Counted from the stretch's first letter, positions 16,231 to 24,024 are shown. The stretch is 27,285 bases of DNA from Actinomycetes bacterium (GCA_023393755.1 JAEXCA010000197.1:1-27285), one strand, 5' to 3'. Translations and numbers: made by a program. The notes: a model not told the origin generated them from the letters alone.

Positions 16231-16262
16231 TCATTGCATGTTTCGCGGATCATTGGTACCAC
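16231..16262 (+). promoter_or_regulatory. Promoter of the PAS-PucR regulator with two TCATTG motifs
   Basis: TTGCAT (16234-16239) and TACCAC (16257-16262) are 17 nt apart, and 6 nt later comes the GTG at 16269, a leaderless layout with no ribosome site. TCATTGCA at 16231-16238 overlaps the -35 box and TCATTGG at 16250-16256 lies between the boxes. The two copies start 19 nt apart, close to two helical turns. TCATTGCA also occurs upstream of the ornithine cyclodeaminase gene, so these may be operator half-sites. Confidence 0.4.
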
Positions 16263-16268
16263 TGAACG

Positions 16269-17990
16269 GTGATCAGCACCGATGAGCAACGCACCGCACT
16301 GCTCCTGGCCACCCTCGGCGGCGACGAGACCTGGCCGCTGCGTGAGATGTACCGCGCACTGGTCGAGGAGATCCCCGCCATCCTCTACATCAACGGCCCC
16401 GAGGAGGACTCGCCCACCATCTACGTCAGCCCGCAGACCGAGGCCATCCTCGGGCTCCCGCCCGAGGCCTGGTACGACAACACCTGGAGCAAGCACGTAC
16501 ACCCCGAGGACGTGGCCGAGATGAACGCCACCTACACCAGATTCCTGCGCCACGAAGAGGTGGGGGTGGACGAGTACCGCTTCATCCGGCCCGACGGCGA
16601 GGTGATCTGGCTGCAGGACAGCGTCCGGATCATCCGCAACGAAGAGGGCCGGCCCACCTTCGTCCAGGGGATCATGGTTGACGTCACTCCCCGCAAACGC
16701 GCCGACGAGCTGACCGCCCGGCAGGCCAGCCTGATGGAGCGGATCGAACAGGTCGGCCGGCGGTTCACCGAGATCCTGCTCGCCGGCGGCGACCTGCAGG
16801 CCCTGCTGGACGCCTTGGCCGACGTGGTCTCGAACCCGGTCGCGCTGGCGGACGCCGCCCACCAGCTGGTCGGGTTCTCCTCGAACCGCGGCCTGGACGA
16901 CGCCGGCCTGCTGGCTCGCTGGGAACAGCACTCCCGGCGGGGGCATGTCGCGGACACCACGGACGGGTGCGCCTGGGCCTACGTCCGGTTGCGGGACGAG
17001 GAGTGGGGCCGCCTGCACGTGCTCACCGGCTCGGATCAGGTGGACGAGATCGACGCCCTGGCGGTTGACCGCGCCGCGGCGGCCATCGGACTGTGGCTAC
17101 TCTCCCGACGGGAGCGGGCCTCCCTGGCCGAGAGTGCTCGCAGCGAGCTGATCGCGGATCTCTGGCAGGGCCGCCGCTGGAACGGCCAGGACGCGCTCGC
17201 CCGATTCCGCAGCCTGGGCGACGACCTCAGTCAGCCGGTGCTGGTCGGCGTGGCGGTCGCGCTGGGAACCGACCCGGGCGAGGTCGCCGGGCTCGATCGG
17301 CTGCTGCGCTCAGCGGTCAACCACCTGCGCCGCGCCGCTGCGGACGAGGGGGTGGCCTGCATGGCCGCGGTCGTCGGTTCGATCTGCCTCGGCATCGTTG
17401 GGCTCGACGCGGGCGGGCTGCCCCGGGCGGTGACCGGGCGGCTGGGCGATCGGGTGCAGCAGGGTCTGGCCGCAGAATTGGGCGGCCGGATCGTTTCGGT
17501 CGGGATCAGCCGCCCCGGCACCACCAGCACGTTGCGCCGGGTGCTCACCGAGGCCACCGATGCCGCCGGACATGGGATCCGCTCGGTGCTGGCCTCCGGC
17601 TGCTACCACAGCGAGGATCTGGGCTTACGCAACCTGCTGGCCCGGCTGAGCGACGGGCCCGAACTGGGACACTTCGTCGAGGACGAACTGGGTGCGCTGC
17701 TGGCCCACGACGCCAAGGGCGGGGCGCCGCTGATCCCGACGCTGCGCGCCTACGTCGACAACGGCGGCCGGAAGTCAGATGCCGCGAGGGTGCTGCACCT
17801 GGAGCGCCGCTCGCTCTACTACCGACTGGCCCGGATCGAGGCCATCCTCGACGCCAGCCTGGACGACCCGTCCGTGCGGCTTCGCGCGCAGGTCGCGCTG
17901 CAGGGACTGGACGTGCTGCGTCAGCGCGGGGCGCGGTTCGTGCCGACGCCCAGCTGGGCGAGTGTCCAGGCCAGCAGCTCGGCCTCGTAG
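16269..17990 (+). CDS. PAS-domain PucR/CdaR-type transcriptional regulator
   Basis: 573 aa. A PAS sensor domain at about residues 32-145 includes PTIYVSPQTEAILGLPPEAWYD, HPEDVAEM, EYRFIRPDGEVIWLQD and GIMVDVTPRKRADE at its end. A middle region with GGDLQALLDALADVVSNPVALADAAHQLVGFSS resembles the GAF-like input part of PucR/CdaR proteins. The C-terminal HTH_30-type domain at about 490-545 reads LRAYVDNGGRKSDAARVLHLERRSLYYRLARIE, the family's diagnostic stretch. Such proteins usually activate catabolic genes in response to a ligand. It is divergent from the pepA-ABC operon and next to the S9/lipoprotein operon, so it is the likely local regulator. The GTG start is preceded by a leaderless-type promoter. 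Its last 70 nt overlap the S9 peptidase gene tail to tail. Confidence 0.88.
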   Translation: MISTDEQRTALLLATLGGDETWPLREMYRALVEEIPAILYINGPEEDSPTIYVSPQTEAILGLPPEAWYDNTWSKHVHPEDVAEMNATYTRFLRHEEVGVDEYRFIRPDGEVIWLQDSVRIIRNEEGRPTFVQGIMVDVTPRKRADELTARQASLMERIEQVGRRFTEILLAGGDLQALLDALADVVSNPVALADAAHQLVGFSSNRGLDDAGLLARWEQHSRRGHVADTTDGCAWAYVRLRDEEWGRLHVLTGSDQVDEIDALAVDRAAAAIGLWLLSRRERASLAESARSELIADLWQGRRWNGQDALARFRSLGDDLSQPVLVGVAVALGTDPGEVAGLDRLLRSAVNHLRRAAADEGVACMAAVVGSICLGIVGLDAGGLPRAVTGRLGDRVQQGLAAELGGRIVSVGISRPGTTSTLRRVLTEATDAAGHGIRSVLASGCYHSEDLGLRNLLARLSDGPELGHFVEDELGALLAHDAKGGAPLIPTLRAYVDNGGRKSDAARVLHLERRSLYYRLARIEAILDASLDDPSVRLRAQVALQGLDVLRQRGARFVPTPSWASVQASSSAS

Positions 17991-19969
17991 CCGATCCGTC
18001 CGTCGGCGCTCTGCGGACCCGAGTGCGAACCGGCGCCCAGTTCGCAACGGAAGAGGCACCTCGAGCCCCATTCGGGGTCGCTGCGCCGCAGCGCGGCGAC
18101 CCACTTCGCCGGCTCGTGCACCAGCACCCGGCTGTCGTTGACCGCGCCGGTCACCAGCAGGGCCGGCCGGCCTCCGGCTGGCGGCAGCCGGTCATAGGGC
18201 GAGTAGTCGAGCATCCACCGGAACTCCTCAATCCGGCGTGGATCACCCCACTCGTCCCGCTCGCCGACGGTCAGCGGCACCGACTCGTCGCACATCGAGG
18301 TGACCACGTCCACCCAGGGCACCTCGGCGACGATCGCCCGCCACCGTTCCGGCCGCCGGGCCAGCGCGACCCCCTGCACCAGACCGCCCGCCGACATCCC
18401 GCGACTCGCCAGCCGCCCGCCGTCGACCACGGTGCCGGCCAGGGCGTCCGCCACCGCGAACAGGTCGCCGAAGGTGTTCTCCTTGGCGTCCAGACGTCCC
18501 TGCAGCCACCATCGACGGCCCCGCTCCCCGCCGCCGCGGACGTGGGCGTGCACGAAGACCACACCCCGGTCCAGCAGGCTGGGCAGCACCGGATCGAAGG
18601 ACGGCTCGAAGCAGGATTCGTAAGCCCCGTAGGTGTACAGCAGTGCCGGCGCGGTGCCGTCCAGGGCGGTGTCGGCGTGCCGGACCAGGGTGACCGGGAT
18701 CTCCGCCCCGTCCTGGGCGCGGATGGTACGGCGCTCGCTGCGATAGCCGCCGGGGTCATGGGAGGTGGTCACCTGCCGGGACGGGGTGAGGGTGCCGGTG
18801 ATCAGGCTCCACCGCGACCATCGCGGCGGGTGGACGTACGACTCCTCCACGATCGTGACGATGTCGGCGTCCCGCCGGCTGGGCGGAAGCAGGCGTACCG
18901 TCCCGCCCGGCAAGCGGGGCGCGATCTCGGCCACGCACCGGCCGTCCGGCCAGGAGAGCAGGCGCAGCAGCGGTACGCCGTCTCGCCGGCAGCGGAGGAC
19001 CAGGCGGTGGCCGAAAGCTTCCACCCCGAGCACCCTGGTCTGCTTGTCCGGCTCAGTCACGACCCGCCACCGGGTCGGGTCGGATTCGCCCGGCGGCGCG
19101 TACCAGAGCCGGAACTCACAGAACCCGAGATCGGAGACCACCAGCAGACCGCCGTCGGGAGCCGGCTCAGCATCGAACTGGACGCCGTGCCGGTGCGGGG
19201 TTGCAAGGACCGGCTCGCTTTCGACCTTCCTGGCGTCGAGCATCCAGGCGCATCGGGTGATCCGGCTGGTGGAGGTGAGCACGATGCGCGTCCGGTCGCG
19301 GGAGAGCCGGGCCGTCAACCGGGAGTACCGGTCGGGTTCGGTCAGGATCAGTCGATCATCGCCGGGGTCGTCGCCGAGCCGGTGCAGCCAGGCCTCGGAC
19401 GGACGCCAGGCCTGGTCGCGGCGCAGGTAGACCAACGCGGCCGAGTCGGCGCTCCAGGCGAAGTCGTCGGTCACACCGTGGACGGTCGCGCCCACCTGGA
19501 TGCCGGTGGCGATCTCTAGGACCCGCAATTCGCATTCCTCGCGTCCGGTGCGGTCCAGCGCATAGGCGATCAGCCGGTCGTCCGGGCTGGGCAGCAGGGA
19601 ATCCGGGAACGACCCGTCCAGTCCCGGCGCGGTGGCGGGATCGAGCACCACCGCCGGCTCCGGGTCGGCCCGGGTCGCGCGCGTGAGCACCGAACGCCCG
19701 TCCCTCCGTTCGACGAAGTACTGGCCGGCCTCGGTCTCGAAGCCGTCGACGATCCCGGACAGAGCACGCGCCGATGCCTCGGCGGCGAGTTCGGCGACCA
19801 GCGGCCGCAACGGTTCGATCGCGGCCTCGTAGTACTCCCGCTCGGCGAGCAGGTGCGCGTGCAGATCCGGCCCGCCCTGCCGCATCCACGCGTAGTCGTC
19901 CGGCCGAGGCAGGCCGTGCTCGGAGTGCACGTGGGGATGCCGGGGTGGGACCGGCACGGGCAGGGTCAC
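17921..19969 (-). CDS. Prolyl oligopeptidase family (S9A) serine peptidase, oligopeptidase B-like
   Basis: 682 aa, normal for S9A oligopeptidases, which cut short peptides that fit through a beta-propeller. The N-terminal part (DDYAWMRQGG, then HLLAEREYYE) matches the family's opening, followed by the propeller at roughly 75-420. The catalytic domain carries S526 in SRGMSAGGL, D612 in GAVNDSRV and H649 in GAGSHSGP. Oligopeptidase B-like context is seen in DEWGDP and YSPYDR. There is no signal peptide, so it is cytosolic. I start at GTG 19969, which follows the lipoprotein gene's TGA after one base, with a GGGGG run upstream. The open frame to 20149 lies inside that gene. OpdB enzymes prefer Arg/Lys at P1; if shared here, it would free basic residues and fit the nearby ornithine enzyme. 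Confidence 0.9.
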   Translation of the reverse strand: MTLPVPVPPRHPHVHSEHGLPRPDDYAWMRQGGPDLHAHLLAEREYYEAAIEPLRPLVAELAAEASARALSGIVDGFETEAGQYFVERRDGRSVLTRATRADPEPAVVLDPATAPGLDGSFPDSLLPSPDDRLIAYALDRTGREECELRVLEIATGIQVGATVHGVTDDFAWSADSAALVYLRRDQAWRPSEAWLHRLGDDPGDDRLILTEPDRYSRLTARLSRDRTRIVLTSTSRITRCAWMLDARKVESEPVLATPHRHGVQFDAEPAPDGGLLVVSDLGFCEFRLWYAPPGESDPTRWRVVTEPDKQTRVLGVEAFGHRLVLRCRRDGVPLLRLLSWPDGRCVAEIAPRLPGGTVRLLPPSRRDADIVTIVEESYVHPPRWSRWSLITGTLTPSRQVTTSHDPGGYRSERRTIRAQDGAEIPVTLVRHADTALDGTAPALLYTYGAYESCFEPSFDPVLPSLLDRGVVFVHAHVRGGGERGRRWWLQGRLDAKENTFGDLFAVADALAGTVVDGGRLASRGMSAGGLVQGVALARRPERWRAIVAEVPWVDVVTSMCDESVPLTVGERDEWGDPRRIEEFRWMLDYSPYDRLPPAGGRPALLVTGAVNDSRVLVHEPAKWVAALRRSDPEWGSRCLFRCELGAGSHSGPQSADGRIGYEAELLAWTLAQLGVGTNRAPR

Positions 19970-19970
19970 G

Positions 19971-20777
19971 TCACCCCCGGCGGTGGGCTCGCAACTGCTC
20001 GCCGACGATGCCGCCGAACAGCCCGTCGATCTCGTGATCTTTGCCAGGGATCCACTCATGGCTGGTGTGGTAACCCAAGCCGGCGTAGAACGCCACCCCC
20101 TCCTTGGCGTAGCCCAGGGCGTCGTAGCCCTCGCTGGAATGCTCGGCATCGTCGAGTTCGCCGGTGGCCCAGTGCAGGAAGAACTCGGCGGGCAGATCCG
20201 GGTTCCACGGCTTCTGGTCGGGAGTCACCGGGGCGCCACCACCGCCGAAGACGATCGACCCGCCGCCGGAAAGCCTGCCGGAGTACTCCGGCAGGAAATA
20301 CTGGGTGATGAACTGGGCACCGCCGGAGAAGCCCGCCCAGACGATGTCCCGCGGATCGATCTGGTACTCCTTGACCAGGTGCTCGAGCAGGTCGGCCATA
20401 TAGTCGGCGTTGTCGGCGCCGTTCTCCCACCAGGTGACGGTCCCCCGCCGATCCGGGGCGAGCGCCGACACTACGACGTACCCCTGGCTGCGGGCCGCTG
20501 CCAGGACGCCCTGCGGGCCGCCCATCACGTACGGGTCGTCGGGGTGATCGAACTCCCAGGCCCCGTCACCGTGCAGCCAGATCAGCAGCCCCGCCGGCCG
20601 GGGCGCGTCCGCCGCGTAGACGTGATAGCGGGAACTCGTCCCGTCCGCCGCGGCGAAGGCGACGTCCAGCCGATCCTCCCGCAGGCTCTCCCCGCCACCC
20701 TCGACCGTCCCACCGCAGGCGGACAGCAGAACTGCCACGCCGATCGCGGACAGGGACGCTCGAAGGGTGCTGCGCAT
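19971..20777 (-). CDS. Secreted lipoprotein alpha/beta hydrolase (esterase/LpqC-like)
   Basis: 268 aa exported lipoprotein with lipobox LSAC (C21). The alpha/beta-hydrolase fold shows an oxyanion HGDG at 69-72, the nucleophile elbow GFSGG with S151, a probable acid in TGELDD (about 209-210) and H248 in GKDHE. Length and motif order resemble feruloyl-esterase/PHB-depolymerase-like proteins (LpqC type), which cleave ester bonds outside the cell. The substrate is unknown. AGGAG lies 5 nt before the ATG at 20777. It is the first gene of a two-gene operon with the S9 peptidase, so it may act on the same material before import. Its promoter region is divergent with that of the ornithine cyclodeaminase gene. 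Confidence 0.85.
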   Translation of the reverse strand: MRSTLRASLSAIGVAVLLSACGGTVEGGGESLREDRLDVAFAAADGTSSRYHVYAADAPRPAGLLIWLHGDGAWEFDHPDDPYVMGGPQGVLAAARSQGYVVVSALAPDRRGTVTWWENGADNADYMADLLEHLVKEYQIDPRDIVWAGFSGGAQFITQYFLPEYSGRLSGGGSIVFGGGGAPVTPDQKPWNPDLPAEFFLHWATGELDDAEHSSEGYDALGYAKEGVAFYAGLGYHTSHEWIPGKDHEIDGLFGGIVGEQLRAHRRG

Positions 20778-20833
20778 GGCTGCTCCTGGTCGATGGACGC
20801 GCGTTCGTGGGCAGCGTCCGGGTACCCCGGATC

Positions 20834-20863
20834 AGGATAGATCCGCCCCGCAGCGCCTCTCCA
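20834..20863 (-). promoter_or_regulatory. Candidate promoter of the lipoprotein hydrolase-S9 peptidase operon
   Basis: On the minus strand TGGAGA (20863-20858) and TATCCT (20839-20834) are 18 nt apart and about 57 nt upstream of the lipoprotein ATG. The -35 is weak. The TCATTGCA motif lies about 30 nt further upstream, a position that would suit an activator. Confidence 0.35.
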
Positions 20864-20891
20864 CCCGCGCTCTGTGGCAAGCGGCCGTTGA

Positions 20892-20899
20892 TCATTGCA
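20892..20899 (+). promoter_or_regulatory. Candidate operator TCATTGCA shared with the regulator promoter
   Basis: The octamer TCATTGCA, in the longer TGATCATTGCA, is identical to the copy at 16231-16238 in the regulator's own promoter. It sits between two divergent promoters, about 22 nt upstream of the ornithine cyclodeaminase -35 box. An AT-rich octamer recurring in two short control regions of GC-rich DNA is unlikely by chance. Assignment to the PAS-PucR protein is inference. Confidence 0.35.
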
Positions 20900-20920
20900 C
20901 ACTACGCCGCGTCTTGTTCG

Positions 20921-20950
20921 TTGACACGATCCGGTGCGGATCCCTACCGT
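20921..20950 (+). promoter_or_regulatory. Promoter of ornithine cyclodeaminase
   Basis: A perfect TTGACA (20921-20926) is followed after 18 nt by TACCGT (20945-20950). Transcription should start near 20957, giving a leader of about 18 nt that includes AAAGAGGT before the GTG at 20975. This is the best-matched promoter in the window. Confidence 0.6.
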
Positions 20951-20974
20951 CGAGCGCGACGAAAGAGGTGGTCA

Positions 20975-22003
20975 GTGACGGAGTTCATCGGAGCTCGGAA
21001 CATGGCGCGATGGATCGCCGCCACCGGCCTGGAGGACATCCTGACCGGCCTGGTCTGCTACCTCGAGCACGACTACCGCCGCTGGCCCCGGTTCGACAAG
21101 CAACCGCGGGTGGCCAACCACTCGCCGATCGGCGTGATCGAACTGATGCCGATCAGCAACGCCGAGCTGTACGGCTTCAAGTACGTCAACGGTCACCCCT
21201 CGAACCCCGCCCGCGGATTCCCGACCGTGGTCGCCTTCGGCGTCCTCGCCGACGTCGACAACGGCTGCCCGGTACTGGTCGCCGAGATGACCCTGCTCAC
21301 CGCGCTGCGCACCGCCGCGATGTCGGCCCTGGCCGCGCGAACCCTGGCCCGCCCGGACTCGACCGTGATGGCCCTGATCGGCGCCGGCAGCCAGTCGGAG
21401 TTCCAGGCACTCGCCATCCGCTCGACGACGGGCATCGGCGCCCTGCGGGTCTTCGACCTCGATCCCGGTGCGGTCGCGAAACTCGTCCGCAACCTGGCAC
21501 CGCTCGGATTCTCGATCACCGTAGCGGCCAGCGTGGCTGAGGCGGTCGCGGGTGCCGACATCATCACGACCTGCACCGCCGACAAGTCCGACGGACGGAT
21601 CCTGGCCGACGGCGACGTCCGTCCCGGAGTGCACCTCAACGCCATCGGCGGCGACTGCCCCGGAAAGACCGAGCTCGACCCGGCGATCCTCGACCGCGCG
21701 GAGGTCTTCGTCGAGTTCGCCCCGCAGACCCGCAGCGAAGGCGAGATCCAGTCCCGCGACGCAGCCTTCCCGATCACCGAGTTCTGGGAGGTGGTGTGCG
21801 GACAGGCGCCCGGGCGCACCGGCGCCGACGCGATCACCCTGTTCGACTCGGTGGGCTTCGCGATCGAGGACTTCTCCGCACTGCGCTTCGTCCACGACCG
21901 GGTGACCGGCAGCGACTACATCGAGACCATCGACCTGATCGCCGAGCCCGACGACCCCAAGGACCTGTTCGGGCTGGTCGGCGCGCTGTCCCCAGTCGAG
22001 TAG
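20975..22003 (+). CDS. ocd: Ornithine cyclodeaminase
   Basis: 342 aa, NAD-dependent, converting L-ornithine to L-proline and ammonia. It matches the true ornithine cyclodeaminase type of Pseudomonas over most of its length rather than generic mu-crystallin relatives. Seen here are VIELMP with E56 and M58, FKYVNGHP with K69, LLTALRTAA with R112, the Rossmann loop IGAGSQSE (135-142), NAIGGDCPGKTEL with D227, and SVGFAIEDFSALR near the end. E56, K69, R112 and the Asp of DCPGK are at or next to the positions known for substrate binding and catalysis in the P. putida enzyme. The GTG start has AGAGGT 5 nt upstream and a TTGACA promoter. The longer frame to 20807 runs through the promoter and is rejected. 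A hairpin follows the stop. Confidence 0.93.
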   Translation: MTEFIGARNMARWIAATGLEDILTGLVCYLEHDYRRWPRFDKQPRVANHSPIGVIELMPISNAELYGFKYVNGHPSNPARGFPTVVAFGVLADVDNGCPVLVAEMTLLTALRTAAMSALAARTLARPDSTVMALIGAGSQSEFQALAIRSTTGIGALRVFDLDPGAVAKLVRNLAPLGFSITVAASVAEAVAGADIITTCTADKSDGRILADGDVRPGVHLNAIGGDCPGKTELDPAILDRAEVFVEFAPQTRSEGEIQSRDAAFPITEFWEVVCGQAPGRTGADAITLFDSVGFAIEDFSALRFVHDRVTGSDYIETIDLIAEPDDPKDLFGLVGALSPVE

Positions 22004-22020
22004 GCCGACCGCTGTCGGCC
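22003..22020 (+). terminator. Hairpin after ocd, possible terminator
   Basis: GGCCGAC (22003-22009) and GTCGGCC (22014-22020) form a perfect 7-bp stem with a 4-nt loop, starting on the last base of the ocd stop codon. No T-run follows, so this would be the T-less type seen in actinobacteria, or a structure that protects the mRNA end. Confidence 0.4.
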
Positions 22021-22143
22021 AGCACTGCGCACCGCATCCCGAGCCCGATCGCGCGCAACTACCGCTGCCGTCGGGCCGGTGACCACCGCCGGCCTCCCCC
22101 ACAGGTGGCCGCCGTTCAGCCGACCCGGTTGAAGGCCGTCCAC

Positions 22144-22504
22144 GTGACCGATCTCACCGTTCCCCAGCATCACATCACCCTTCGTAAAGGCGATGTCGGC
22201 CGCTACGGGTTCCTGCCCGGCGCTCCGGGCCGGCGCGAGCCGATCGCACGCTTCTTCGACGAGCCGCGCAAGGTGGCCTTGAACCGTGAATGTGAGACCT
22301 GGACCGGATTCCTGGGCGGCGAGAAGGCGTCGGTCGCCTCCACCGGGATCGGCGGACCGTCCCCGGCCATCGCCGTCGAGGAACTTGCCAAGATCGGCGC
22401 CGACACCTTCATCCGGGGCGGCACCTCGGGTTCGATACAGCACGACATCCCGTCCGGCACGCTCGGCGTCATCCAGGCCGCGATCCGCCACGAAGGAACC
22501 TCGC
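22144..22504 (+). pseudogene. Uridine/purine-nucleoside phosphorylase, N-terminal fragment
   Basis: A GTG at 22144 opens a frame matching the first 120 residues or so of uridine-phosphorylase-type enzymes (PNP_UDP family). Visible are GRYGFLPGAPGRREPIARFFDE, NRECETWTGFLGG, ASTGIGGPSPAIAVEELAKIGADTFIRGGTSGSIQ and AAIRHEGTS. Family members continue for another 120-130 residues. Here homology ends at about 22503, and the frame meets a stop at 22540-22542. In GTSGSIQ the usual motif is GTCG, so Ser replaces Cys. The phosphate- and nucleoside-binding C-terminal half is missing, so this is a dead fragment. Confidence 0.75.
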
Positions 22505-22577
22505 TACCAGGGCCGACGCGTAGCCGCGATCGTTCCGGATGAAGCCCGTCTCGACTGCGCGACGGTCCGGATCGCCC

Positions 22578-23030
22578 TACCCGGCATCGGCCGACACCTT
22601 CTGGCACGACTGCGGCCTGCCCCGCACGGCGATGGGCTGGGAGATCCAGCCGGAGGGGCTGACCCGTCTGTTGACTCGGATCAGTGCCGACTACACCGCC
22701 GAACGTGGCGTGGCGTTGTACGTCACCGAGAACGGCGCCGCGTTCGACGACGTCGTTACCGCCACCGACGGTGTCCCCCTCGTTCACGACGCCGACCGCG
22801 TCGACTTCCTCCAGATGCATCTGTCAGCCGTCCTCGACGCCATCGACCACGGAGTCGACGTGCGCGGATACTTCTACTGGTCACTGCTCGACAACTACGA
22901 GTGGGCCTGGGGCTACGAGAAGAGGTTCGGCCTCGTTCGAGTGGACTACGACACCCAGGAACGCCCCGTCAAGGACTCAGGTCACCGCTACGCGCGGATC
23001 ATCGCGACCGCGCGCTCTGGTCCTGAGCTG
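22578..23030 (+). pseudogene. GH1 beta-glucosidase, C-terminal fragment
   Basis: The frame contains the last 150 residues of a family-1 glycoside hydrolase: GLPRTAMGWEIQPEGL, then LYVTENGAAFDD where the Glu (codon 22728-22730) is the nucleophile, then DFLQMHLSAVLDAIDHGVDVRGYFYWSLLDNYEWAWGYEKRFGL in outline and VDYDTQERPVKDSG. The N-terminal 300 residues with the acid/base Glu are absent and there is no start signal. The natural stop is also missing: the frame runs on through an unrelated antisense fragment to 23510. Both ends are therefore cut, which marks it as debris from recombination. Confidence 0.85.
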
Positions 23031-23078
23031 GCGATCACCGGATCCGCGCCCTTTCAGCGAGGCGAATGCGGCGCTTGC

Positions 23079-23343
23079 TCACGAGCGCGCGGGAGCGGTG
23101 AGAAAGCGCAGTTGGACGTTGGACGGATCGTCGAAGCGCCGCACCTCACGCAGTTCCAGACACGCGGGCTCGATGAAGAGCGGGATGCCGCTGCCGAAGG
23201 CCACCGGACTGATCATGAGGTGGAGTTCGTCCACCAGGCCGCGCGCGGCGAACCCGTTCCACATCCGGTAATTGGCGAACACGATGATGTCTCCGTCCCC
23301 TCCGGCGGTCGCCGCTCCGCCGCAGAACTCCGAGCACCGAATC
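23079..23343 (-). pseudogene. Dihydrofolate reductase family (RibD C-terminal), C-terminal fragment
   Basis: On the minus strand the last 90 residues of a RibD-C/DHFR-like protein are readable: GDGDIIVFANYRMW, then GLVDELHLMISPVAFGSGIPLF, ending LELREVRRFDDPSNVQLRFL. The family pattern VDELHLM-P-V-GSG-PLF is clear. The first half with the NADPH-binding start is missing, and the frame loses homology at about 23343, 35 nt before the next conjugation gene. Such proteins are usually about 180-190 aa. This is a remnant, oriented opposite to the two fragments beside it. Confidence 0.75.
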
Positions 23344-23376
23344 CGGTGCCGGTTGCCCGCCGTCGCTATCTGCGCG

Positions 23377-24024
23377 TCAGGGATAGACGGACATGTGGAC
23401 GTGGTTCTCGTGTTTGGTGGTCGGGTTGTTCGGGTTCGGGCCGGGATAGCGGTAGGGGCGCCAGCCGGCTGAGGGGTTGTAGGCGCGCCAGGAGCGGTTG
23501 TCGAAGATGAGGTACTTCACATGCAACTCCTTGGCGTGGCTCTGGAGCCAGTGGGCGACCTCCCACCCGCGGGCGTTGCCGGATCGCGTGTTCCACGCGG
23601 GGATCATGAAGTCGACCGCCAGCCCGCGGGGGTGGTCGGACACGTAGCCGCTCGGACGGGAACCAACACCACCCATGTACTTGATCCAGCCGAAGCGTTG
23701 CTTGACGCAACGGAGCGCTCGAAGGGCATTGGGCCTGAGCCCGCGTTCTGCGGCGCTGCCGCTTGGTGGGCAGCTTCCGTCCGGGCCAGGCGGCAGATCA
23801 CCGCTGACGGGCACGCAATCCAGGTCGGCCATCACCTGCTCGGGCGTGGGGCTGGGGGCGGGTGTGGGCAGCCCGGGTTCGTCCGTGACGGTGCCGCAAG
23901 GGTCCAGCGACAGCTGGTGGGCGGCTGCCGGCGCCGTGATCGTGGCGATGATGAGGGCGGCGCCGAAAGGGACGCTGAGGGCCACCACGAGTGTCAGGCA
24001 GGCGATCCAGACCGCGGGCTTCAT
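23377..24024 (-). CDS. Exported LAS-type (M15-like) cell-wall hydrolase of the transfer apparatus
   Basis: 215 aa. A hydrophobic N-terminus (WIACLTLVVALSVPFGAALIIATI) acts as signal peptide or anchor, followed by a Pro-rich linker. The C-terminal domain carries H131 and D138 in SDHPRGLAVDF and H208/H210 in ENHVHM. This is the H-x(6)-D...HxH zinc pattern of LAS/M15-like peptidases, in the form seen in actinobacterial 'ARB-07466-like' C-terminal domains. Such enzymes cut peptidoglycan cross-bridges to let a secretion channel through the wall. The ATG at 24024 shares one base with the stop of the VirB4-like gene (TGATG). I start here because the upstream frame lies inside that gene. Enzyme activity is inference. 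Confidence 0.8.
   Translation of the reverse strand: MKPAVWIACLTLVVALSVPFGAALIIATITAPAAAHQLSLDPCGTVTDEPGLPTPAPSPTPEQVMADLDCVPVSGDLPPGPDGSCPPSGSAAERGLRPNALRALRCVKQRFGWIKYMGGVGSRPSGYVSDHPRGLAVDFMIPAWNTRSGNARGWEVAHWLQSHAKELHVKYLIFDNRSWRAYNPSAGWRPYRYPGPNPNNPTTKHENHVHMSVYP

Noticed and set aside
17093..19519. 808-codon plus-strand open frame
   Set aside because: It overlaps the regulator in another frame and runs antisense through the S9 peptidase; Arg/Pro/Gly-rich with no recognisable domain.
23031..23510. Continuation of the GH1 fragment frame
   Set aside because: It reads antisense through the DHFR fragment and part of the LAS hydrolase; no GH1 homology after about 23030.
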